DNA from: Bacillota bacterium
GTDB taxonomy: Bacteria > Bacillota > Clostridia > Peptostreptococcales > Anaerovoracaceae
Assembly (NCBI GenBank): GCA_023394035.1
Contig: JAEXBK010000047.1
Span: 1-6,804 of the forward strand
Reading direction: 5' to 3'
DNA length: 6,804 bases
Part shown: piece after piece, positions 1 to 5,162 of the stretch
Layout of the letters: every line of letters begins with the position of its first letter
How positions within the stretch are numbered: the stretch's first letter is position 1
Translations under genes and position numbers: made by a program
Notes under the pieces: model-generated
Databases searched by the model: none
The model's input: only the letters and a program-made list of their open reading frames with translations
What the model was told of the DNA's origin: nothing

Positions 1-10
1 CAAATGAATG

Positions 11-42
11 CTGCGCCCGGCGGCAAAGTCTGCCGGGCGCAG
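11..42. other. GC-rich perfect hairpin of unknown role
   Basis: CTGCGCCCGGC (11-21) is perfectly complementary to GCCGGGCGCAG (32-42). G22-T31 and G23-C30 can extend this 11-bp stem to about 13 bp around a short loop. No T-run follows on the + strand, and only 10 bases remain on the other strand before the window edge, so it is not a clear intrinsic terminator. A second weaker inverted repeat lies downstream (GACGC 66-70 with GCGTC 81-85). Bases 1-60 are open in one + frame that stops at 58-60, so the end of an upstream gene is possible. The 3' part of a structured RNA gene is the main alternative. The fold is clear; the role is not. Confidence 0.6.
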
Positions 43-84
43 GCTAACGTTGCCACCTGAACTGCGACGCCTATAAGCGTGCGT

Positions 85-246
85 CTGCAAATCCGAAATT
101 TCTCCTTCAAAACAGGCTGTTTTTTGATATTTTTTTCCATTTACTACCGATTAGGGCAGCTCCTCTTGCCCATCGGTAGTTTTTTGATGTTTTTGATGTA
201 AAACAGGCTGTTTTTTAATCGAAAAGTGCGATTTGCTCCCGATGTG
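85..246 (+). repeat. ~160-bp intergenic repeat element, copy A
   Basis: This stretch is colinear with 3505-3664 (copy B). Shared landmarks are GCAA at the left end (87; 3507 in B), an AAAC-GGCT-TTTT unit 23 bp further on in both copies (110; 3530), a central CCGAT...ATCGG dyad followed by TTTTTTGA (172-187; 3591-3606), and a second AAAC-GGCT-TTTT unit exactly 91 bp after the first in both copies (201; 3621). The right end is GATTTG followed by a C-rich run and GAT. The ends are weakly inverted (GCAAATC 87-93 against GATTTGC 230-236). No coding sequence is apparent. It could be a miniature inverted-repeat element, a palindromic intergenic repeat, or a family of small structured RNAs or terminators. 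Homology of the two copies is well supported; their nature is not. Confidence 0.75.
143..185 (+). terminator. Rho-independent terminator-like hairpin in core of repeat A
   Basis: ACTACCGAT (143-151) pairs perfectly with ATCGGTAGT (172-180). After a 2-nt bulge, GGGCA (154-158) pairs with TGCCC (167-171) around an 8-nt loop. A run of six T follows directly (180-185), as in an intrinsic terminator on the + strand. It would stop transcription entering from upstream before the feo promoter. The matching position in copy B keeps only the CCGAT/ATCGG base and the T-run. The hairpin may therefore be part of the repeat rather than a dedicated terminator. Confidence 0.65.
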
Positions 247-330
247 GATTGCATTGCGGGCTGAGCTTGTCTGATGCAACTCCCGACGCACCCTAAGATA
301 CTCAAAACAATGATAAGCAGGTAGCAATCT

Positions 331-360
331 CACTTAATCTCGCTTAACCTCACTTAATTT
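331..360. repeat. Three tandem 10-bp repeats upstream of feo promoter
   Basis: CACTTAATCT (331-340), CGCTTAACCT (341-350) and CACTTAATTT (351-360) are head-to-tail copies of C(A/G)CTTAA(T/C)(C/T)T with no spacer. The preceding decamer (321-330) shares only its AATCT end. A 10-bp period places every copy on the same face of the helix. The array ends 11 bp before the -35 box, about 48 to 77 bases upstream of the predicted transcription start, which is a usual place for activator binding. A regulatory role is inferred from position and phasing only. Confidence 0.6.
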
Positions 361-371
361 CCAAATAAGTC

Positions 372-401
372 TTGACAAAGTATGGTTAGCTATATTAAAC
401 T
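372..401 (+). promoter_or_regulatory. Predicted sigma-A promoter of the feo operon
   Basis: A perfect -35 hexamer TTGACA lies at 372-377. The best-spaced -10 candidate is TAAACT at 396-401 (18-bp spacer, 4 of 6 matches). TATATT (391-396) fits TATAAT better but leaves only a 13-bp spacer, and TATTAA (393-398) leaves 15. The predicted start falls near 408, giving a leader of about 35 nt before feoA. The weak -10 suits a regulated promoter, and a TTAG/CTAA dyad covers it. Confidence 0.6.
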
Positions 402-403
402 AA
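386..403. promoter_or_regulatory. Candidate metalloregulator operator over the -10 region
   Basis: TTAG (386-389) and CTAA (400-403) form an imperfect 18-bp dyad in which 6 of 9 positions per half are symmetric. TTAG...CTAA ends are typical of DtxR/IdeR-family boxes, which repress iron uptake genes when Fe(II) is bound. The site overlaps the -10 element, so binding would block RNA polymerase. It lacks the fuller TTAGG...CCTAA symmetry of strong boxes. I see no Fur-like GATAAT repeat. The regulator is an inference. Confidence 0.35.
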
Positions 404-441
404 GGTTTGCCAATTAACACAAATATGACAAAGGGGTGAAG

Positions 442-663
442 ATGATGCCTATAACGATGGTAAGTAGCGGAAGCTCGGTAAAGGTTTCAAGAGTTGCGGG
501 TAGCGGGAAGACAAAGCAGAGACTCGCGGAGCTCGGATTTGCTCCGGGGACTTTGATAGATGTCATCCAGTCACATGGCGGAAACATGATAGTAAGGGTG
601 AAGGATTCAAAGCTCGCCCTGACGCGAGAGATGGCTAACAAGATAATGGTAGATTCACTTTAG
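442..663 (+). CDS. feoA: FeoA family protein (first copy)
   Basis: A 73-residue FeoA-type protein, a small SH3-like cytoplasmic partner of the ferrous iron permease FeoB, thought to bind FeoB or modulate its activity. It shows the family pattern: a variable start, a glycine-ended turn (VAGSGKTKQRLAELGF, about residues 18-33), then PGT, a GGNMIVRVKDSKLAL strand pair (46-60) and a C-terminal EMANKIMV helix. The start is uncertain. An SD-like AAAGGGG (430-436) sits 5 nt before ATG 442 and 8 nt before ATG 445. A GTG at 436 is in frame but overlaps that SD, so I disfavour it. It is the first gene of the feo operon, 13 bp before a second feoA. The two FeoA copies are clearly different in sequence, so this is not a recent duplication. 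Confidence 0.9.
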   Translation: MMPITMVSSGSSVKVSRVAGSGKTKQRLAELGFAPGTLIDVIQSHGGNMIVRVKDSKLALTREMANKIMVDSL

Positions 664-676
664 AGGAGGAACGAGA

Positions 677-907
677 ATGATAACACTTAAGGACATTCCT
701 GTGGGAGAGACTGCCAGAGTAGTCAGACTCCACGGAGAAGGACCGGTAAAAAGACGCATAATGGACATGGGAATAACTAAGGGCGTGGATGTTTTTGTAC
801 GCAAGGTAGCGCCACTTGGAGATCCTATGGAGTTAAATGTAAGAAGCTATGAGCTGTCGGTCAGAAAGGCTGACGCTGCGATGATAGAGGTGGAAAAATG
901 TCTGTAA
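677..907 (+). CDS. feoA: FeoA family protein (second copy)
   Basis: A 76-residue FeoA protein, complete and of normal length. It begins MITLKDIPVGETARVVRLHGEG, followed by VKRRIMDMGITKG (about residues 24-36), the classic FeoA turn, then VRKVAPLGDPMELNVRSYELSVRKADA (41-67), which matches the core SH3-like FeoA fold better than the first copy does. It should sit on the cytoplasmic side and act with FeoB in Fe(II) uptake. The start is set by AGAGGAGG (662-669), 7 nt before the ATG. Its last 10 bases overlap the start of feoB in another frame, implying translational coupling and matched synthesis. The two FeoA proteins may form a mixed complex or divide roles; the sequence cannot say which. Confidence 0.95.
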   Translation: MITLKDIPVGETARVVRLHGEGPVKRRIMDMGITKGVDVFVRKVAPLGDPMELNVRSYELSVRKADAAMIEVEKCL

Positions 908-3186
908 TTATTGCATTGGCAGGTAACCCGAACAGCGGAAAGACTACGCTGTTTAATGCTCTTACCGGAGCCAACCAGTATGTAGGAAACTGGCCGGGCG
1001 TTACTGTCGAAAAGAAAGAAGGTAAACTCAAGGGATCAAAGGAAGTGGTCATTCAGGACCTGCCGGGTATCTATTCGCTTTCTCCGTACACGCTCGAAGA
1101 GGTCGTATCGAGAAATTACCTCATAAATGAGCGTCCGGATGCCATACTCAATATAGTTGACGGAACAAATATCGAAAGAAATCTGTACCTCACGACTCAG
1201 CTGCTTGAGCTCGGAATTCCTGTAGTAACGGCGCTGAACATGATAGATCTGGTGCGCAAAAACGGCGATACCATAGACACGAAGGAGCTGAGCAAAAGAC
1301 TCGGCTGCCCTGTAATAGAAATAAGCGCACTTAAAGGCGAGGGCGGTCTTGATGCTGCGGCTCTTGCGGTAAAGGCTGCGGAGAGCAAGAACGCACCGGA
1401 GGGTGCTCGCTTTGATAAGGGTGTAGAGGCTGCACTTGAAAAAATCGCAGACGAGATAAGGGACAAGGTTCCGGCAGGACTTTTGCGCTGGTATTCCGTA
1501 AAGCTGTTCGAAAGAGACGAAAAGGTAAATGCGAACCTCGATCTCGGATCAAAGGCTGCGGAAATAGAGAAAATCATAGCTGCCTGCGAGGCTGACTTTG
1601 ATGATGACGCGGAAAGCATCATTACAAACGAAAGATACGGAGCAATCACGGACATAACCGCTGCGGCAGTCAAAAAAGCGAAGAGAAAAGACAATTTGAC
1701 CGCATCGGACAGGATCGACAAAATCGTCACAAACAGACTTCTCGGACTTCCGATCTTTGCGGCAATAATGTTCTTTATATACGCGATAGCAATGGGGCCT
1801 TGGGAATTCTCTCTCGGAACGAAGGCTACCGAATTTGCAAACGATGTGGTTTTCGCCGAGTGGATTCCGAAGCTGTTTGAAAATATTCTTGGATATCTCG
1901 GCGTTGCGGAAGGCACATGGCTTTTCGGGCTCATTCAGGACGGTATCGTTGCCGGCGTAGGCGCCGTACTCGGCTTTGTTCCGCAGATGCTCGTTTTGTT
2001 CCTTTTCCTTGCAATACTCGAGGATGTCGGCTACATGTCGCGAGTTGCGTTTGTAATGGATAGGATTTTCAGACAGTTCGGACTGTCCGGAAAGAGCTTT
2101 ATTCCTTGCATGGTGGCTACGGGCTGCGGCGTTCCTGGTGTAATGGCTTCAAGAACGATCGAACAGGATCGCGACAGAAAGCTTACGGTAATGACTACTA
2201 CTTTCATGCCGTGCGGCGCGAAGCTCCCTATAATCGGACTGATTGCCGGAGCTATATTCGGAAATTCGCCTTGGATTGCGACTTCGGCATACTTTATAGG
2301 GATCGGTTCGGTAGTGCTTTCGGGAATAATATTAAAGAAATTCAAAGCTCTTGCCGGCGAACCTGCTCCGTTTGTAATGGAACTTCCTTCATATCATATA
2401 ACATCCGTAAAGAATATACTTAAGGCTACCTGGGAACGCTGCTGGTCCTTCATCAAGAGGGCAGGTTCGGTAATCGTAATAGCTTCTATAATTATATGGT
2501 TCTTATCGAGCTTCGGAACGGTTAACGGCAAGTTCGGTATGGTCGAAGATCTGTTTGAAGACGAAAGCATCGCAACCTCGGAATATATGGAGGAGCTTGC
2601 ATCAAAGAGAAACATACCTGTCGAAGATGTAAATGCTATGGACGCTTCCCTGCTTGCAGGCATCGGAAATGCGATTGCTCCTGCCTTCAAGCCTTTGGGC
2701 TTCGGAGACTGGAAGCCTGCAGTTGCGACTATAACGGGTCTTGTGGCTAAGGAAGAGGTCATCGGAACTTTCGGTGTTCTTTACAATTATGATGAGGATG
2801 CGGGCGGAGAGCTCGAAGAAAACGGCGATCAGATATGGGATCGCGTTGCAAAAGACTTTACTCCTGCGGCGGCATTTGCGTTCATGGTATTCAATCTGCT
2901 TTGCGCTCCGTGCTTTGCGGCAATAGGTGCAATCAAGCGTGAAATGAACAACGCAAAATGGACATGGGCTGCAATCGGCTGGATGACGGGCTGGGCTTAT
3001 GCACTTGCTTTGATCGCATATAATATAGGCGGTATGATAACGGGTGAATTCGGCTTCGGCATCGGTCCTGCAATTGCCGTGGTTCTTACGGCAGCAATAC
3101 TTTATCTGCTTTTCAGAAAAGGTTATGTCCCTGAAAACTCATCAAAATCCGCTATGGCGGTCGAAGCGGCCGGGGTGGTGAAGTAA
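898..3186 (+). CDS. feoB: Ferrous iron transport protein B (GTPase-permease)
   Basis: A 762-residue Fe(II) permease of the cytoplasmic membrane. The N-terminal G domain shows G1 GNPNSGKT (9-16), switch I NWPGVTVE (31-38), G3 DLPG (54-57), G4 NMID (114-117) and G5 SAL (143-145). A helical spacer follows to about 270. The membrane domain has hydrophobic spans near 282-300, 350-373, 430-455, 460-480, 522-540, 604-628, 655-678, 690-712 and 720-740. Conserved Gate-type segments are present: PCMVATGCGVPGVMASRT (403-420), FMPCGAKLP (436-444) and LLCAPCFAAIGAIKRE (667-682), with cysteines at 404, 410, 439, 669 and 672. LEDVGYMSR (374-382) and AKEE (617-620) are also typical. A hydrophilic stretch (about 541-585) lies between two spans. 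GAGGTGG (887-893) precedes the ATG, which overlaps feoA by 10 bp. The gene looks complete and functional. Confidence 0.97.
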   Translation: MSVIIALAGNPNSGKTTLFNALTGANQYVGNWPGVTVEKKEGKLKGSKEVVIQDLPGIYSLSPYTLEEVVSRNYLINERPDAILNIVDGTNIERNLYLTTQLLELGIPVVTALNMIDLVRKNGDTIDTKELSKRLGCPVIEISALKGEGGLDAAALAVKAAESKNAPEGARFDKGVEAALEKIADEIRDKVPAGLLRWYSVKLFERDEKVNANLDLGSKAAEIEKIIAACEADFDDDAESIITNERYGAITDITAAAVKKAKRKDNLTASDRIDKIVTNRLLGLPIFAAIMFFIYAIAMGPWEFSLGTKATEFANDVVFAEWIPKLFENILGYLGVAEGTWLFGLIQDGIVAGVGAVLGFVPQMLVLFLFLAILEDVGYMSRVAFVMDRIFRQFGLSGKSFIPCMVATGCGVPGVMASRTIEQDRDRKLTVMTTTFMPCGAKLPIIGLIAGAIFGNSPWIATSAYFIGIGSVVLSGIILKKFKALAGEPAPFVMELPSYHITSVKNILKATWERCWSFIKRAGSVIVIASIIIWFLSSFGTVNGKFGMVEDLFEDESIATSEYMEELASKRNIPVEDVNAMDASLLAGIGNAIAPAFKPLGFGDWKPAVATITGLVAKEEVIGTFGVLYNYDEDAGGELEENGDQIWDRVAKDFTPAAAFAFMVFNLLCAPCFAAIGAIKREMNNAKWTWAAIGWMTGWAYALALIAYNIGGMITGEFGFGIGPAIAVVLTAAILYLLFRKGYVPENSSKSAMAVEAAGVVK

Positions 3187-3416
3187 TGACTCCTTATTTA
3201 GGCTACCCTATAGTGTTGTCCCTGCTCGGCGTTCTGCTTTTCTTCTCGGGAAGAGCGGTGCTGCGCGACATCAGAGGACAGCTGAGCGGGAACGGCTGCG
3301 GCGGATGCTGCTCATCATGCGGCAGCGGTCACGGAGGCACCACGGAATGCAGCGCCTGCAGGGTCTCTGCAGATGAGATAATGTCTCTGATAGAAAAAAG
3401 CAAGCAAACACAATAA
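3186..3416 (+). CDS. FeoB-associated Cys-rich membrane protein
   Basis: A 76-residue protein with one N-terminal hydrophobic span (about residues 8-21), a short basic stretch (RAVLRDIR, 23-30), then a Gly/Cys-rich segment. Six cysteines form three CxxC pairs (38/41, 42/45, 55/58), with His49 between them. The C-terminal tail is short and charged. This architecture and its place directly after feoB fit the FeoB-associated Cys-rich membrane protein family (Pfam FeoB_associated), whose function is not established. A role in holding iron near the FeoB exit, or in sensing metal or redox state, is inference. Its ATG overlaps the feoB stop by 1 bp (TAATG), so translation is coupled. It is the last gene before the terminator. 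The basic residues after the span suggest that the Cys-rich part is cytoplasmic. Confidence 0.85.
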   Translation: MTPYLGYPIVLSLLGVLLFFSGRAVLRDIRGQLSGNGCGGCCSSCGSGHGGTTECSACRVSADEIMSLIEKSKQTQ

Positions 3417-3437
3417 CCTTTTTGTCATGATCATATT

Positions 3438-3482
3438 ATAGGAAGGCTCCCTTCGTGCTACAGTGAAGGGAGCTTTTCCTAT
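3438..3482 (+). terminator. Terminator hairpin of the feo operon
   Basis: GCTCCCTTC (3446-3454) pairs perfectly with GAAGGGAGC (3465-3473) around a 10-nt loop. An outer arm ATAGGAA (3438-3444) pairs with TTCCTAT (3476-3482) across a small internal loop. TTTT (3474-3477) follows the inner stem. It starts about 20 bp after the last feo gene. The T-run is short, so termination may be partial. The outer symmetry would also allow some stop in the opposite direction. Confidence 0.75.
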
Positions 3483-3500
3483 GAGGTCTGCTTACTTGGA

Positions 3501-3664
3501 TTGGGGGCAATTGATATTTTTTTTCTCAGAAACGGCTATTTTCGGCATATTTTTCCCGTTTGCTCCCGATTTTAACTCCTCAGGTTCCTCATCGGATATT
3601 TTTTGAAGATTTTATCCCCTAAACGGCTATTTTCAATGAAAAAATATGATTTGCCCCTGATTAT
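3501..3664 (+). repeat. ~160-bp intergenic repeat element, copy B, with inverted ends
   Basis: Colinear with copy A at about 85-246 (landmarks are listed under that entry). Here the inverted ends are clearer: the reverse complement of 3501-3522 matches 3639-3660 at 18 of 22 positions. Two units beginning AAACGGCTATTTTC occur at 3530 and 3621, exactly 91 bp apart as in copy A. TTTGCTCCCGATT (3559-3571) in the first unit resembles GATTTGCCCCTGATT (3648-3662) in the second, so each unit is about 45 bp. A central CCGAT...ATCGG dyad precedes a run of six T, but the stem is degraded. No reading frame is supported. A MITE or other dispersed intergenic repeat is likely. Confidence 0.75.
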
Positions 3665-3726
3665 AGCGCAAAGACTTGAAGGCATCGACCAAATAACTTA
3701 GACCCGAAACCACAAATAACACAGAA

Positions 3727-4011
3727 AAAGAAACGCGGGTAAAAGTGTACGCAACTACGGCGGTATACGCATTGATAACAGCGAGTTTTGATGTAAAAAA
3801 ACATGTAAAAAGCAAAAAACTTTTTTTATAAAAACTCTTGCTTTATTATTTTAAGTGTAATATACTGTTAGGGCTTGCTTTGGGCGAAGATGCAGGAAGT
3901 TGCTGAGCTATCAGGTAATTTCTGCTGAGAATTGTCTCCACAAGATGGGGGCGAGGGCGTTCGCTGATTTGTTCTGCGTAAAAAATAAAGAAACGCACGG
4001 CAGCGTGTACG
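3727..4011. repeat. Two copies of AAAGAAACGC-N8-GTGTACG
   Basis: The pattern occurs at 3727-3751 and again at 3987-4011, with the same 8-base spacer length but different spacer sequence. One copy lies upstream of the S10 promoter and one inside the leader. All 17 fixed bases match. The remainder of 3665-3794 shows no gene or clear structure. The pair could be a relic of duplication or a two-part protein or RNA site. Confidence 0.4.
3795..3866 (+). promoter_or_regulatory. Predicted strong promoter of the S10 operon
   Basis: TTGCTT (3838-3843) and TATACT (3861-3866, 5 of 6 matches to TATAAT) are separated by an optimal 17 bp. The 40 bases upstream are almost all A and T with several A-tracts (3795-3834), resembling an UP element of the kind found at rRNA and ribosomal protein promoters. 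Transcription should begin near 3871-3874, in a GGGC stretch, about 240 nt before rpsJ. No gene of the str operon lies upstream, so this is probably the main promoter for rpsJ and the genes that follow. Confidence 0.7.
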
Positions 4012-4110
4012 GAGTAAGCGAAAATCGAAACGCTGCTTGAAAAACCAGCACCGGAACACCTTGTACAAGCATAGCGAAAACTGTACAAAACAAATCATTA
4101 GGAGGAAAAA
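3873..4110 (+). promoter_or_regulatory. Structured 5' leader of the S10 operon
   Basis: This long untranslated leader contains several self-complementary segments: CTGA/TCAG (3903-3906, 3911-3914), GAGA/TCTC (3927-3930, 3935-3938), GCAGCGT/ACGCTGC (4000-4006, 4030-4036) and TTGTACA/TGTACAA (4061-4067, 4082-4088). The last ends 11 nt before the AGGAGG (4100-4105) that serves rpsJ. TTCGCT (3960-3965) could pair with AGCGAA at 4017-4022 or at 4073-4078, making alternative, pseudoknot-like folds. Ribosomal protein operons often have leaders that bind one of their own products, so autoregulation is plausible. I cannot match this to a named motif. Small frames on the opposite strand here look like chance. 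Confidence 0.5.
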
Positions 4111-4422
4111 ATGAGCGAGTTACAGAAAATCAGAATCAGACTTAAAGCTTATGACCATGCTCTTCTTGACAAGTCGGCCGCTAAGATCGTAGAGACCGCA
4201 AAGAAGACTGGCGCAGACGTATCGGGACCTATTCCGCTTCCTACAGAGAAGGAAGTCGTTACGATCCTGAGAGCTGTTCACAAGTATAAGGACAGCAGAG
4301 AACAGTTCGAGCAGAGAACGCACAAGCGTCTCATCGACATCACGAATGCGACGATCCAGACGACCGACGCACTCACAAAGATCGACCTTCCTGCAGGCGT
4401 CGACATCGAAATCAAACTGTAG
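4111..4422 (+). CDS. rpsJ: Small ribosomal subunit protein uS10
   Basis: A 103-residue S10, the normal length. It is part of the 30S head and, in many bacteria, also acts as NusE in the antitermination complex with NusB. Recognisable segments are IRIRLKAYDHALLDKSAAKIVE (7-28), the conserved SGPIPLPTEKEVVTIL loop (38-53), EQRTHKRLIDI (67-77) and LPAGVDIEIKL (93-103). The start follows AGGAGG (4100-4105) after 5 nt. It is the first gene of the S10 operon behind a long leader and its own promoter. It is the natural candidate, with L4, for a regulatory product, but nothing in the protein shows this. Certain by family match. Confidence 0.98.
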   Translation: MSELQKIRIRLKAYDHALLDKSAAKIVETAKKTGADVSGPIPLPTEKEVVTILRAVHKYKDSREQFEQRTHKRLIDITNATIQTTDALTKIDLPAGVDIEIKL

Positions 4423-4434
4423 GACATAAAAACG

Positions 4435-4472
4435 TAAGGGACACTCCCCTTAGAAGAACGTGGTAATCCACG
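4435..4472 (+). other. Two tandem small hairpins between rpsJ and rplC
   Basis: TAAGGG (4435-4440) pairs with CCCTTA (4447-4452) over a 6-nt loop. CGTGG (4459-4463) pairs with CCACG (4468-4472) over a TAAT loop. Neither is followed by a T-run, so neither is a terminator. They fill half of the 78-bp gap before rplC, the widest gap in this operon. They may affect mRNA processing, stability or rplC translation. Confidence 0.45.
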
Positions 4473-4500
4473 GTCCAATGTAAGAATCGGAGGAATTCAT

Positions 4501-5136
4501 ATGAAAACAATTTTGGGCAAAAAAGTCGGAATGACTCAGATCTTCGCCGAGAGCGGTGAAGTCATCCCGGTAACCGTCATCCAGGCAGGTCCTGAAGTCG
4601 TTACTCAGGTAAAGACTGTCGAGACGGACGGCTACAACGCAGTGCAGGTCGGATACGAAGACACGCTTGCGCACAGAGTCAACAAACCGCTGACAGGTCA
4701 CTTCGCAAAGAGCGGCACACCGCTTAAGAAGTACCTCGCAGAGTTTACGGTAGAAGAAGGCGAAACATACGAACTTGGCCAGGAAATCACGGTTGCTGAT
4801 TTCGAAGCAGGCAAGAAGCTCGATATCACCGGAACATCCAAAGGTAAGGGAACACAGGGTAACATCAAGAGACACGGACATCACAGAGGCCCTATGAGCC
4901 ACGGCTCAAAGCACAAGAGACTCCACGGAGCGCTCGCAGGTGCTACATACCCTTCAAGAGTCTTCAAGGGAAACAAATCCCCTGGAAGAATGGGACGCGA
5001 AACAGTTACAGTACAGAACGTCGAACTTGTAAAGGTCGACACTGACAGGAATCTCCTGCTTGTTAAGGGCGCGGTTCCGGGCGGCAGAGGCGGTCTCGTC
5101 AGAGTCCGTTATGCCATCAAAGGTCAGGGCAAATAG
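4501..5136 (+). CDS. rplC: Large ribosomal subunit protein uL3
   Basis: A 211-residue L3, complete and of usual length. It is an early 50S assembly protein that binds near the 3' end of 23S rRNA and reaches towards the peptidyl transferase centre. It starts MKTILGKKVGMTQIF (1-15), typical of L3. The extended loop carries GTSKGKGTQGNIKRHGHHRGPM (111-132) and PSRVFKGNKSPGRMG (151-165), then VTVQNVELVKVD (169-180) and NLLLVKGAVPG (184-194). The segment KHKRLHGALAGATYP (137-151) differs from the more usual ...R.PGSMG... form at the loop tip. GGAGG (4489-4493) lies 7 nt before the ATG. A TTG-free, unambiguous start and normal operon place make the call certain. Confidence 0.98.
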   Translation: MKTILGKKVGMTQIFAESGEVIPVTVIQAGPEVVTQVKTVETDGYNAVQVGYEDTLAHRVNKPLTGHFAKSGTPLKKYLAEFTVEEGETYELGQEITVADFEAGKKLDITGTSKGKGTQGNIKRHGHHRGPMSHGSKHKRLHGALAGATYPSRVFKGNKSPGRMGRETVTVQNVELVKVDTDRNLLLVKGAVPGGRGGLVRVRYAIKGQGK

Positions 5137-5162
5137 GACCGGGGAAAGGAGGACTCAATATA

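Noticed and set aside
1..60. T-box leader on the opposite strand (AGGTGGCAACG near 48-58, followed by the 11-42 hairpin)
   Set aside because: The T-box-like string is only an approximate match, no Stem I features are seen in the preceding bases, and no T-run follows the hairpin within the window.
85..246. CRISPR-like array
   Set aside because: Only two imperfect units 91 bp apart occur per element, the units are T-rich and diverged, and no cas gene is near.
391..396. TATATT as the feo -10 box
   Set aside because: It fits TATAAT well but stands only 13 bp from TTGACA, too close for normal sigma-A use. An unrelated -35 further upstream is not visible.
436..441. GTG 436 as the start of the first feoA
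   Set aside because: The GTG overlaps the likely ribosome binding site AAAGGGG. ATG 442 or 445 has proper spacing and fits usual FeoA starts.
1197..1934. 245-codon open frame on the minus strand
   Set aside because: It lies fully inside feoB, has a low-complexity Ser/Ala/Phe-rich product, no recognisable domain and no ribosome binding site. It is a shadow of feoB.
3846..4098. Three overlapping minus-strand frames of 60-80 codons in the S10 leader
   Set aside because: They overlap each other in different frames, lack ribosome binding sites, and their products look random. The region is better explained as an untranslated leader.
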